64,000 bases of DNA, taken from the NCBI GenBank assembly GCA_963971285.1, contig OZ020245.1:19668983-19732982 (forward strand). The letters run 5' to 3'. Of this stretch, positions 1-11,206 are shown one piece after another (within the stretch, counting starts at the first letter, position 1; each line of letters begins with the position of its first letter). The notes beneath the pieces were generated by a model. The model saw only the letters and a list, made by a program, of their open reading frames with translations. It searched no databases and was not told where the DNA came from. This DNA comes from Astropecten irregularis. Lineage: Eukaryota; Echinodermata; Asteroidea; Paxillosida; Astropectinidae. A program made the translations under genes and the position numbers.

Positions 1-314
1 TGTTGGCTCGCATGCATGCACCTCCAGTACCCCATAAACCTTTCTTTTATTTACACCCCTAGCCTAGAGATGTAAAGTAACACTTAGAATCATGAAATGT
101 CTTGAGTAAGACAACATTTAGATTTGCGTTGCGTGAAATTGTGTCTTCGAGCAAAAATTGTAACGGAATTCCAGAGCACGATTCGTGCATAAAAAAAATG
201 CCGATTACTAATCACAGGTATCTCACAATTTCACAAACCCACCGTGCAGCGAAGGAACTCTTTCAAAAAATAAAATAAACGAACTATAGACTCGGTCCAA
301 CACATCTCTCCTCC
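1..314. other. AT-rich spacer, nothing recognised
   Basis: I see no long reading frame, RNA gene or terminal-repeat element here. A CTTTCTTTTATTTACAC motif near position 42 resembles the end of the inverted repeat that starts at 315. Confidence 0.4.
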
Positions 315-628
315 TATAGACCTTTCTTTTGCAACGTCACAGACCGAGTTTTTGTCAACCAGCATGGCGGAAACTATGGCAAGCCATCAAAGCCAGGCAT
401 ACAAAATAACCACAACATTTAAATACAACATTTCATACACATTGAAAGATATTGCTGAATGTAATGGAAACACCACAAACAATGCTGGTATGTATTTTTC
501 ACATAGTATGGAAAGTTTACAAAAACGTTGAAGTTGGTCACGCCGTCTGTCAAGAAGACGAAATGATTTGTAATATTTGGCCGCCCATGCCTTGCCAACC
601 AGTGTTTGTAAACAAAAGAAAGGTCTAT
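315..628. repeat. Possible short inverted-repeat element
   Basis: ATAGACCTTTCTTTTG at about 315-330 is mirrored by CAAAAGAAAGGTCTAT at about 613-628. The spacing of about 310 bp fits a small non-autonomous DNA transposon. No second copy with both ends is seen in the window, so this rests on one 16-bp terminal repeat. Confidence 0.35.
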
Positions 629-1042
629 TCCACACATCCAAACTTTCTTAATGTCCAATTTAGTTGTGAAAATAATTATAATTCAACAGAGGGCGCTATG
701 CACATCAGACCACAGGTTGTCGCGTCAAACAACGTATACCCCTGATTAAGTGATTATGATTTTTTCGAATAGGGTCCCATTTTGCCCGATTTTCCAGATT
801 TAACTCAGTGCTAACCGCCTTTCTCTGAGAGCTAACGAAGGACCAAGAAAAATACTAACAATTCCATTTGACGGATGACAACCCTCATGAAAAATTTAGC
901 CATCTAGAGTGACTATGAAAGTCGAACAAGTTAATCGAAAATCAGTAACTAATCGAACATTAAAAACTCAATTTTAAATCGTAAGTTAAAGTTATACATT
1001 TCCCAATTTCAGAGGATCTTCTTGATGGGCTTAGTCCCCGGC
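629..1042. other. Spacer, nothing recognised
   Basis: AT-rich sequence with only short reading frames and no obvious repeat ends. Confidence 0.4.
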
Positions 1043-1230
1043 TCAGTCTTCATCTCCGTCCCCGAAAAGCTGAAAATACAGGTCAGTGTCATTTCCTGTA
1101 GAGTTGTAGCTCTGTTTTCTCTGGCGAAAGCAGTCTGTTTTCTTCACAAAAAAATCGTAGTCAAAACTTCGTCTTTTAACAAATAATTTTGCTTCGCAAA
1201 TCAATTTGATGTGGTAACCAGAACAGAAAC
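1043..1230 (-). CDS. Possible 3'-terminal coding exon of an unrecognised minus-strand gene
   Basis: Read on the minus strand, a pyrimidine-rich stretch ending TCCTTTTCAG (just above 1230) precedes an open stretch of 188 nt that ends in TGA at 1043-1045. It would enter in phase 1. The 62 full codons give a charged peptide with a basic, aromatic middle (FVKRRSFDYDFFVKK) and an acidic end (FQLFGDGDED). The good acceptor and the acidic tail just before the stop are what make it look like a last exon. I do not recognise the family, and upstream exons would lie to the right at unknown distance. It could be chance. Confidence 0.25.
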
Positions 1231-2207
1231 CTGAAAAGGACCACAAGGTTCAAAAGAAGCTTGACAACAGAGCTCATTTTTGTAAGACATTAATTCTTTC
1301 ATGTGGCCACTGACTATCAAGTATGTACAAACCGCCTACATTTCCGATCGGCTCTAATTCAATTAATTCTATTATTATAGAATACATACCTTTTGTTCTC
1401 TTATCTATTTAGAAACCTACGCTGTTGCTGCTTGATAAACACTGTCATAACAAATAATGGTAATTTCTATTAGCAAGCCCTATGGTTAATAAAATAAACC
1501 GAAATTCACTTGAAGCGCTTAAACTTTAAATGGCGCCCTCTAATTTCTCTAATGTCACTTCGGTTTAGCACTTTATTGACGCGTGGTGGCGCTATACATA
1601 CTGTGCGTTTTGCTCTCCACAAAGTAACGGCCGTTGAACTTACTGCAGAATGAAGACCCTCTCTGTCTTAGTTACTGAACATTTTATATTTTAATCTGCC
1701 AAATTCATTTTCCCCTCTTTCTTATGGGGAAATCTTTTTTGAAAAACACACGAAAATGGGTTGTTTTCCAAACTGACTTATTGTTGGTTTTCATTACATA
1801 TCCGTCTGCTTCTACTAGCTAGAGCCATTTTATCTCCGGGCAGTTTGAAGCACGCCCTCAGGTTGTGATACCTTGCAACAACGACTATACACAATAACTC
1901 TATCAATCACACGACCCTCACAATTAATTATTGAATCTGAGGACGATTTCTAAGTTATGAGATCTGCAAAGCTCAAATGTCAATGCTAAGGCCTAAAAAT
2001 AATGTCTGATTGTATGAAGAAATTATTTAATATCAGTGCGGAGTTACATTTCATTGTGGAGATGTTTAAGTTCTGCATAATTTGCAATGTCAAATTGTGT
2101 TTTGAGTCTTGTGCTGCATCATTCATGAAAAATAGCGAAGATGCTAATATTTTCAAATTATAATCAAATTGGATGAAAATGGCGGTTCGGGTATAACATT
2201 CATTGCG
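1231..2207. other. Spacer, nothing recognised
   Basis: AT-rich sequence with scattered short frames. If the exon at 1043-1230 is real, this would be its upstream intron. No exon with convincing splice borders was found in it. Confidence 0.35.
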
Positions 2208-2545
2208 TTTAAAGGTACAGTGCAGGATTGGTAACAGACCCAAACAGAAATGTTCACCGCAGATTTACGTATAACTCGGATATGAAGATGGTGCTGGTAG
2301 AAACATACCGTTAAAATATTACCGCCTGAAATGGTGTATTTATCCAGAAATCAGTCAAACAAAGACCAAAAACAGTTTTGATCTCGGGGTAGGATAAACA
2401 CCATTCTTTATGTTTCATAAGATAATTTGAGTCGAGTTTACGCTATTTTCTCGTGACTCAGATGTCCGATTGAGCTCAAGGTTTCACAGGCTTATCATTT
2501 CATGCACATGTTTAATTAGACAAAGTGTGAGTGTTGTTCTAATTC
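2208..2545 (+). mobile_element. TTAA-type MITE, family E, 3'-truncated copy
   Basis: Starts GTTTAAAGGTACAGTGCAGG and then shares with family A the subterminal sequence ACCGTTAAAAT...CCGCCTGAAATGGTG and the TTTATCCAGAAAT motif. The right terminal repeat is not recognisable. Related to the copy at 23695-24036. Confidence 0.5.
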
Positions 2546-2951
2546 CCCCTTTCCCTTCACATGTCTTTTGTAGTCTTCTTTGTGAACATCATTTTAATCA
2601 TAATACGTCTGACCGTTTATTTTTTATTTTGGGGGAAGAATCTTTTTCAGAGATATAAAAAAAACCTCATAAAACCATTCCTCAGTTCAGAGTAGCTTTT
2701 CTGCAGTAACACATCGCTATTGCACCTCAGTGCATTTTGTTTATCCTATTTGGACATAAAATCTGACTGATGTAATCATTACAATTGTCGGTATCTTTGT
2801 CAGCTGAAGTGCAGAAACATCTGCCTTTGCTTCCTGGCCGAGGAGATTATGCTAGAGGACGAGAAGAGCAGGTGGTGCTATACCAGCGGAAACGATGTGT
2901 AGATGCGCAACACGTTTCATTGGTTCCCCGCTGCCTTCAATGACACTTTGC
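2546..2951. other. Spacer, nothing recognised
   Basis: No coding or repeat structure identified. Confidence 0.35.
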
Positions 2952-3526
2952 GCGTTTACAAAACCATGAGGCCCGGGCTCCGTCTCAGCCTCTCAGGCTC
3001 CGGCTCCATTTCGTGAATCCATTCTGAAATAACTGGTATCAAAACAGAGGCTTTTGGCTGTGGCTCAGAAGTAGATACTCTGGTTTGAAAAGGAAAACAG
3101 GGCATCATACTTTGTTTTTTGTCAAAGAAATGCAGATTCATGGGCAAACAGTCATCTGTGAAAATTTCAATCCCATGGTGTCCACTTTTTGAAAAAAAAA
3201 AACAGTGAAAAACGGCCACAGTGTTTCTTAAGTCTTCTCTGTTTTATTTTTGATCTTTTAAAAGAGCAAAAAGATTTTCGATCGTTGTTTCACTAATTTC
3301 TGGATAAATACACCATTTTAGACGGAAAGAATGTTAACGGTATGTTCTTACACCACCATCTCCAAACCATGTAAGTTATACGTAAATCTGTGAAGATTTC
3401 TGTTTTGGATTCTTACCAAAGTATGATACTACCTTTAATGAAAAACCACAACCTATATTTTCAGCATTTATGCATGGCAGAGCTGGAGCCTGAGCATGAG
3501 CCTGAGCCTCCGTTTCGTAAATGCCC
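2952..3526. mobile_element. GAG-CCT foldback MITE (J), interrupted by a family A MITE
   Basis: The outer ends are inverted repeats rich in GAGCCTGAGCC and its complement, with GTTTAC/GTAAA at the edges. The same element uninterrupted is at 29705-29950. Here a family A MITE (3102-3438) sits between the two halves, so J inserted first. Confidence 0.65.
3102..3438 (-). mobile_element. TTAA-MITE family A, copy 1
   Basis: Ends ACCAAAGTATGATACTACCT followed by TTAA. The left end is eroded (CATCATACTTTG). Internal hallmarks: GATTCATGGGC, GATCTTTTAAAAG and GGATAAATACACCATTT. Nested inside the J element. Confidence 0.8.
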
Positions 3527-3771
3527 ATTGTGGGATGGGAAAGCAGGAAATAGTCCTTGTGTAGTCCTCCATTGTCTCGATACCGTGATCATTCCGGTAC
3601 ACCACCTGCTTGATGATTTTAACAGTATGAATCATCATTATTCTTAGCCGTTCTCAAGCCCACTTGCTTGACCGAGGTCCCCAGCTACCCCGTCAGGCTG
3701 ATGCCAGTTGGCTCTCATCCTGTGCGTCTCTCCTCCCCCCCCCCCCCAACCCAACCCAACTCAACTCAATA

Positions 3772-4122
3772 TTAAAGGTAATATTATACTTTGGTTTTTA
3801 TCAAACAAATACAGATTCATGGGCACAGATATCAAGACAAATACAGTGACAATCATTTGTGAAAATTTCAGTCACATACGGTGCCTATTTTTTTTAGAAA
3901 ACAGTGAAAAACAGCCACAGTATTTTTTTTTAAGTTCTTTCTCTTTTATTTCTGATCTTTTAAAAGATCAAAAAGATTTGCAGTCGTTGTTTTACTAATT
4001 TCTAGATAAATACACCATTTCAGTCGGAAAAAATTAACGGTATGTTTCTACCCTGTAAGTTATATGTAAATCTGTGAACATTTCTGTTTTGGTCTCTTAC
4101 CAAAGTATGATACTACCTTTAA
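3772..4122 (-). mobile_element. TTAA-MITE family A, copy 2
   Basis: Both ends intact: TTAAAGGTAATATTATAC on the left, CTACCTTTAA on the right. Preceded by a C-tract (about 3736-3748) and (CCAAC)n-like sequence. Confidence 0.85.
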
Positions 4123-4240
4123 AGAAAAATCTGCACATACTTTTCGACATAACTTGCAAGAGTATGGCATCATAATCATAACATATTAAGCATGCATACA
4201 TAGCGGATATGAAGGGGCTTAAATTTTGAAGTGTTTTAGG

Positions 4241-4870
4241 ACAGCTGGCAATCTTCACTTGATGCAAGTCGTGCTATACTTGAACTTTCGGCCATTAAGA
4301 TTTCTAAGAAATGTAACAAACATGTTACCATCCTGTAGGGAACATCTGTGGCTACATTTTGTACAGGTTTCATTTTGATTGGCTCAGTATTGAAGGAGTT
4401 ATTTTCAACTCTAGCGCGAAAATCTTGGCCAAACCCTCTTTTTTTTTGCAATGTTTTGACGGCATCTGGGATGATTTCACTTGATTCAAGTCGTGCTATA
4501 CTTGATCTTTTGGCCAGTAAGATTTCTATGAAATGTAACAAACATGTTACCATCCTGTAGGGAACATCTGGGCTACATTTTGTACAGATTTCATCTTGAT
4601 TGGCTCAGTATTGAAGGTGTTTTTTTTTCAACTCTAGCCCGAAAATCTATGCCAAACCCTTATTTTTGCATTGTTTTGACGGCAGCTAGGGTGATTTCAC
4701 TTGATTCAAGTCGTGATATACTTGAACTTTTTGCCAGTAAGATTTCCATGAAATGTAACAAACATGTTACCATCCTGTAGGGAACATCTGGGCTACATTT
4801 TGTACAGATTTCATCTTGATAGAGTCAGTATTGAAGGAGTTATTAAGCGCGAAAATGTATACCAAAACAA
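4241..4870. repeat. Tandem repeat, unit about 223 bp, nearly three copies
   Basis: The phrase CATGTTACCATCCTGTAGGG recurs at about 4320, 4543 and 4767, giving a period of 223-224 bp. Units differ by point changes and small indels. Reading frames through it are fortuitous because they repeat with the unit and match no family I know. Confidence 0.85.
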
Positions 4871-5855
4871 TTATGCTTCCATTCTGTAGGGGTTAGTTGT
4901 TGACGACTTAGCTGATACATTACAGAAAACCCTTGTTAATAAATCTGTGTACTGAGGCCTGTTATTAAGACACCTCAGCATAATAGGATGCCCTTTTTAA
5001 TGTTAATGAGTCCTATGCATGTCATCTGTTGATGCCACCAGGTCGGACAAAGGGAGGACATAATACCCTGAAAATCTAATTGTTCCCGGCCAATTATATT
5101 TTTTTAATTGGCACCGTGGGAAAACAACCCTTACGTCCTGTGTTAATTAGCAGAATCCTGCCCGTGCAAGAGAAGGTGTGCCTCATTAATTACTGGTTTG
5201 AAGTTGCAGTATACTGACTGTGTGGTAGAGCTATAGCGAGCGACGGTGTAGTCTTGATATGTTGACTGAGTCATTGTACATGTCATTCTGACTATTGTAC
5301 GTTTTCGTGTGCCTTGTTGTCATCTCCAATGGCGTGCTAATGAATAAAATGTATACAGCTCAGTCGCGAGAATCTAAGGGATTCCTTTTTGCTTCCCCAC
5401 AACCAACCGACCCACGACCGACAAACCATCCGTACATTTCATCTGCGTTTTCACGAACTGGCGAACCCGAGCACTAATACTTGTTCTGACCAATTTCTTT
5501 CTTTTTTTCTTACTCGATAAGAAATTCACAGTATTTGAAACCTAAATTTTGGCACCATTCACATCTCAGATATTAGATATTTATTATAAAATGTGTGTCT
5601 TTGACTTGAGATGGATTTAGGCCTTGACATAAAGTCATCAGTTGCATCGTTGAAAAGTCGGAATTACATGTGTTTTATACGGAAGCTTGTAGTGACCATC
5701 CGAGTTTCCAAGTTTCCGAGATAATAATTTCAGACAGACGTCTCGGAAAGACGTCTTTCCCTGATATGTAATTACCTTTGCAAGCCGTCTTTCTGATTAG
5801 TATATTTTCGTAGTCTTAAGCGACGTCTTTCCGACAAGCGAATTTCCGAGTCTAT
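4871..5855. other. Spacer with short palindromic motifs
   Basis: No gene recognised. At about 5735-5840 the motif ACGTCTTTCC recurs in both orientations (for example GACGTCTCGGAAAGACGTC), suggesting the remains of a foldback element. Confidence 0.35.
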
Positions 5856-6078
5856 GGGCCTTTACGAAATGGGGCTTGAGGCTAGACTTGGCATTTCGTT
5901 TTTCTACTGCCATTTTGTGTCCTAAATGAAATAAATGGCTTGAGATACATGGCGAAGCTGGAGCCTTTCCCCAGCTTCATCATGTGGCCCATTCCCTTCG
6001 TTTAATTTTGTGGGCTTCAAATGGCGGTAGTGAGATAAGTCCCAAGCCTAGCCTCAAGCCTAGTTTCGTAAAGGCCCT
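5856..6078. mobile_element. Small MITE with terminal inverted repeats of about 35 bp
   Basis: The left end GGGCCTTTACGAAATGGGGC pairs with the right end AAGCCTAGTTTCGTAAAGGC. The repeats continue inward through GAGGCTAG...CTTGG / CCAAGCCTAGCCTC. Length about 223 bp, non-coding. Confidence 0.8.
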
Positions 6079-6780
6079 ATGTTAGCTAGCTAGGTCTATA
6101 GCCACGATATAGATCAAGGAATGTCTATATAACCTATCCTAACTATCCTAACATATCATTTTACATCAGCATAGAGCCTATTATAGGCTACAGTTCCAAC
6201 ATTGCGGGAAAATAATGGCCCTACATTTTTCCAAATCACTAATTACATTCTGTTTTAAAGACATCCTCTCAACAATTCCTTACCATGACGTTAGGGAGAG
6301 GTAATTGTATACCATGTGTCAATAATAAAGATACAACATTACAATCATTCCCTCAGATACTCAAACAAAAGACCAATCTGACTCTTGAGGACTCTCGAGG
6401 ACCGGAAGATGACGTCATCAAGTACAAAGTAAGCCACCCTAAAACAAGTTTTTTTTCTTTAATTTAGATTTCAAAGAAGTTTCCAGTGTGTTTTAAAGGT
6501 ATTTTGTATATCATGACTGCTTTTAGTTCAGAATTACTGTGATTTCAGTCATTCTTGTGGCAGCATTCAATAGTTTTATCCTCGTTGTTGACAGTTCAAG
6601 GCCAATTGAACCCACTCAGTGAATTTTTAGAATTGTTTTCAGTTGGGCTCGTGAAACTTTCTTGAATACACATTCCAAATGCCTGTAAAACGCGAGGGTA
6701 TGTGGGGTAATTACTGAACAATGAGGTATTGTTTGGATTGGTTGATATCATCTTTCATTTCCTACTGTGGTATACAATGT
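6079..6780. other. Spacer, nothing recognised
   Basis: AT-rich, with no splice-bounded exon I can support and no clear repeat, up to the edge of the minisatellite. Confidence 0.35.
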
Positions 6781-7915
6781 TTCTACCAGTGACAGTAGCG
6801 TACCATCTCCTTGGACCTTGTCCACTGCTGCAGGTATCCCTACACCCTCATGTGTTCCTGAGTCACCAACACTTCTTTCTGCACGGGTCACTGTTCCTAC
6901 CAGTGGCAGTAGCGTACCATCCTCTTGGACCATGTCCACTGCTGCAGGTATCTCTACACCCTCATGTGTTCCTGAGTCACCAACACTTCTTTCTGCACGG
7001 GTCACTGTTCCTACCAGTGTCAGTAGCGTACCATCCTCTTGGACCATGTCCACTGCTGCAGGTATCCCTACACCCTCATGTGTTTCTGGGTCACCAACAC
7101 TTCTTTCTTCACTGGTCACTGTTCCTACCAGTGGCAGTAGCGTACCATCCTCTTGGACCATGTCCACTGCTGCAGGTATCCCTACACCCTCATGTGTTCC
7201 TGAGTCACCAACACTTCTTTCTGCACTGGTCACTGTTCCTACCAGTGGCAGTAGCGTACCATCATCTTAGACCATGTCCACTGCTGCAAGTATCCCTACG
7301 CCCTCACGTGTTCCTGAGTCACCAATACTTCTTTCTGCACTGGTCACTGTTCCTACCAGTGGCAGTGGCGTACCATCCTCTTGGACCATGTCCACTGCTG
7401 CAGGTATCCCTACACCCTCATGTGCTCCTGAGTTACCAACACGTCTTTCTGCACTGGTCACTGTTCCTACCAGTGGCAGTATCGTACCATCCTCTTGGAC
7501 AATGTCCACTGCTGCAGGTATCCCTACACCCTCATGTGTTCCTGAGTCACTGACACTTCTTTCTTCACTGGTCACTGTTCCTACCAGTGGCAGTAGCGTA
7601 CCATCCTCTTGGACCATGTCCACTGCTGCAGGTATCCCTACACCCTCATGTGTTCCTGAGACACCAACACTTCTTTCTGCACTGGTCACTGTTCCTACCA
7701 GTGGCAGTAGCGTACCATCCTCTTGGACAATGTCCACTGCTGCAGGTATCCCTACACCCTCATGTGTTCCTGAGTCACTGACACTTCTTTCTTCACTGGT
7801 CACTGTTCCTACCAGTGGCAGTAGCGTACCATCCTCTTGGACCATGTCCACTGTTGCAGGTATCCCTACGCCCTCATGTGTTCCTGGGCCACCAACACTT
7901 CTTTATGCACTTGTC
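6781..7915 (+). repeat. 114-bp minisatellite, about ten units, open in several frames
   Basis: The anchor CAGTAGCGTACCATC or a close variant recurs every 114 bp from 6793 to 7819. Since 114 = 38 codons, frames are preserved from unit to unit. In one plus frame each unit is a Ser/Thr/Pro-rich 38-mer containing GIPTPSCVPESP and VPTSGSSVPSSW, like a mucin-type domain. That frame is broken once, by TAG at 7268-7270 where other units have TGG. A second plus frame and a minus frame are also largely open. No splice context or leader proves coding, so I call a repeat and keep a mucin-like exon as an alternative. Confidence 0.85.
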
Positions 7916-8370
7916 ATTTTTTTAGTGTCTAAATTGTAAAAGTGGACAGAGAGAATGCTCTTAACATAAACAATATTGTCAATTTCAAGTTAAGTTTATC
8001 GGTTTGGACGATGTTTAGAAAGTAAAGTTTAAGTAAAACTAAGTAAAGTTGTGTGCACAATCTTATGGAAATGATACCCTGATTGGGAAAAGGTAGCTCT
8101 TAGTGCCACCCTGCTAGATAGAGGATTAACCCCCCCCCCCCCCTCCCCCTTCCCAGGTCTGACGACACGTCTGTGCCATAGCGCAGGTCCAAACTCAATC
8201 TACGTGTCATTGAATGGGAGACAAGAGATGGAAGGCAATGCATGTAACATCACAAGTATCTATGCACTTAATGATGCGCGTACATCGCACATCACAAAGT
8301 CAACCTGCACAGATTTTCTGTGTGTTTTTATATGTAGCATACGCTTCCTGGATAATCTTTGTCTGCTTAG
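7916..8370. other. Spacer with a dispersed-repeat relic and a C-tract
   Basis: Around 7950-8030 the sequence (GAGAATGCTC...GATGTTTAGAAAGTAAAG) matches part of the element at 62854-63102. A poly-C run lies near 8131-8144. No gene seen. Confidence 0.45.
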
Positions 8371-9056
8371 TTAAGGTACGAAGAACTCAAGTGAAATGTA
8401 ACCCCAAAAATATTATAACAGCAGTCAACTGCCACGACATGCGCAATAACAGGGTGCAGAAGTGGACTGTGATTCGCCCTCATGTCATATGTCATGGCGG
8501 CCACAAAAATGAGTGATCACACTATACCCATTAAAGGTACTATCATACTTTGGTTTTTGTCAAAGCAAAACAGATTCATGGGCGAAAATATCAAGGAAGA
8601 TACAGTAACAGTCATCTGTGAAAATTTCAGTCTCATACGGTGCCCATTTTTTAAGAAGTGAAATCGGCTATAGTATTTCTCTTTTATTTTTTATCTTTAA
8701 AAGATCAAAAAGAAATTTGGTCATTGGTTTTACTCTTTCCTGGATAAGTACAGCATTTCAGGCAAAAACATTTTAACGGTATGTTTCTACCACCCGGTAA
8801 GTTATAGGTATAAATCTGTGAAGATTTCTGTTTCGGTATGCTACCAAAGTATGGTATTATCTTTAAGGTACTTTCTTCTTAAGGTACGTTATTTAAGAAC
8901 TCATGTGAAATGTAAACAAAAAGTTATTATAACATCGGCCACGCAAGACATGCACAATAACGAGGCGCAGTATATAGTGGACGGTGATTTGCCCATAATG
9001 TCATATGCCATGGCGGCCACAAAAATGCTTGATCATACTATACCCATTAAAAGACT
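8371..9056. repeat. Direct repeat of about 165 bp flanking a family A MITE
   Basis: 8371-8536 and about 8880-9056 are diverged direct copies. Both start near TTAAGGTACG, contain GCCATGGCGGCCACAAAAATG or its close variant, and end CTATACCCATTAAA. The family A copy at 8531-8866 lies between them. Confidence 0.7.
8531..8866 (-). mobile_element. TTAA-MITE family A, copy 3
   Basis: Left end TTAAAGGTACTATCATAC; right end CCAAAGTATGGTATTATCTTTAA in diverged form. The internal GATTCATGGGC and GATCAAAAAG motifs are present. Confidence 0.8.
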
Positions 9057-9243
9057 GGCGAAAAAACGTTAAGGAAAATGTGGGGGGAAATAATTCAAAG
9101 CGCTTTTCATGAAACACGCCTTTCCAGCAGCGTGATGGGGGGATTGTTCAGCGCGTGAAAATGCCATCCATCTATTCAGTTACAGCCATAATCAAATAAA
9201 GCTGCACGAAAAAACACCAATCATTAACCCCATCAAACCACCA

Positions 9244-9486
9244 GGGGCCGATTTCATAGAGATGCTTAGCACAAAAAAATTGCTTAGCACAAAAATGTCT
9301 TGCCCAATAAAACAAACCTCCATTGAAAATTCCATTTGATATTCATGGTCAGTAAACAACAGCCAAATAACAATCACAAGTGATACACAACACATAGAAA
9401 TTTGGTTGTTAATCCTGTTTTTATTCAGACAGAAATGTCATGCTTAGCGATTTTTTTGTGCTAAGCAGCTCTATGAAATTGGCCCC
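9244..9486. mobile_element. MITE family H (CATAGAGCTGCTTAGC ends), copy 1
   Basis: Terminal inverted repeats GGGGCCGATTTCATAGAG and CTATGAAATTGGCCCC frame about 240 bp. The interior carries GATATTCATGGTCAG and GTGATACACAACACA, which recur in the other H copies. Confidence 0.85.
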
Positions 9487-9940
9487 ATGTGAGTGTTGTT
9501 CTCCTGAAGGCAACGGTCGACCTATGATATGTATAACCATAACCACATTTATACCGTGTGTGGACTTCACACGCGTGACATATACACAATGATGCTCTCG
9601 CAATGATACGGTTGCCATAGAAATAGAGCCAGGGTATCATGCGAGACACCTGATCCCATCAGCACGAACATAATTATGGCAGTACACGCAGATAAATAGG
9701 CAAGGTTATGTATATGTACGGCCGTTGGTGCAACACATGCATAATTAATTGATTGATTAGGGGACAGGTGTATTCCATTGTTTCTCCGCGATGCATCTGG
9801 CTGTTTTTCCTCGCCCTGAATTTTTTAACTCAATAATTTTATAGCAACAAAGACGATTTTTCTGTGATGCGGCACAAAAACAAGATATAAATGGCGGAAA
9901 TTGCGAAATAGGCTCAGTGGGATAACAGCCAATTACCGTT
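9487..9940. other. Spacer, nothing recognised
   Basis: No gene, RNA or repeat boundary identified. Confidence 0.35.
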
Positions 9941-10314
9941 TTAAAGGGAATATCATACTTTGATTTTTGTCAAAGAAATGCAGATTCATGGGCAAAAATA
10001 TCGAGAAAGATATTCAGTAACAGTTATCTGTGAAATTCCCAGTTCCATACGGTGCCCACTTTTTGCGAAAACAGTGACAAACGCCCACAGTATTTTTAAA
10101 AAAATCTTTTCACAAGATTTTTGAGCTTCCGAAGATGAAAATGTTTTTGATCAATTGATTTGAGTCTTTTCTGGAAAAAAAAATACAGCATTTCAGGCAG
10201 AAGGATTTTAACGGTATGTTTCTACCATCTCCATCTTTATAATTATATGCCCTATAGGTAAATCTGTGAAGATGTCTGTTTTTGTATGCTATCAAAGTAT
10301 GATAGTACTTTTAA
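9941..10314 (-). mobile_element. TTAA-MITE family A, copy 4
   Basis: TTAAAGGGAATATCATAC on the left and GATAGTACTTTTAA on the right, both diverged from the family consensus. Interior as in other copies. Confidence 0.75.
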
Positions 10315-11206
10315 ATAAAAATTAAAAAATAGAGATAGCCTATTCACTGGGATAAGGGTATAGACAATAACTATATTGCCAGATCTAATAACACAGATTT
10401 TATAATGCAACAGGTGGAGCCATAACAGCTGCTTCAATTCATTTAAGCTTATTTATCTCAATATTCGCCATCCTAAATATTATCATTTACAAAATGAAAA
10501 CAGAGAAGATATCTTCATGCATACACTTGTAAAGATGAAACCAAGTAGCTATAGTTAGGATGGAAAAGATTGTGTAGACTTTTTTTCACGAGAGAAACAT
10601 AAATTTATTTTCGTCAGTTATGATAATAATAAATAATCACGTGCGTGCATATGCTGGCGCCCGTGTAATGCAATGCTTCCCACCTCGTTGGCTCAACGCA
10701 CGGGTATATAGAGCTAGAGACCCATAAATATGAAATATGTTCAAGCAGCCTCCCACATTGTGGATTGCACCGTTGCTGGGTAAGGAAGGACCGGGAACGA
10801 CAGGCCTGCACGACTCAGCTATGCAAGAGGTCACGGCATACTGTGCTTAGGCCACGCCATCTGCAAGCTTCACCCAGCCTACCCGATGTTTCAATTTGGG
10901 TGACATGACTATACGTACGTCGCGTCGACAGAACATGCAGTTCGTGTTTGCTTCTCTCCATGTCGCCTTCTTCGAGGTAGTATTTGACGGCGCACGAAAT
11001 AGGTCGATCGAGTTGTGCATTGACGTGGATGGTTATTTGTTTTCGAGCGAATAATGCCTCTATGATTGGGCTTGGGTGGATCTACACTGGCGTGAAAATA
11101 GTTATTCTGCATTCGACATTTATTTCAACCATTCTAGATCCCGAAGAGGTGTAGAATTATTTGACCTTTTTCTTCTCCTTGGCATAAATTATTATTCTCT
11201 GGAACG
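10315..11206. promoter_or_regulatory. Upstream region of the RING gene
   Basis: No exon is evident. A TATA-like GGGTATATAGAGC lies near 10702, about 500 bp upstream of the ATG at 11207, and the sequence becomes richer in CpG (for example CGTACGTCGCGTCGAC near 10915) towards the gene. Promoter and leader are inferred from position, and the transcription start is not defined. Confidence 0.3.

Noticed and set aside
4236..4553. Frame with internal amino-acid repeats on the minus strand
   Set aside because: The repetition follows the 223-bp DNA tandem repeat and frames are not conserved between units.
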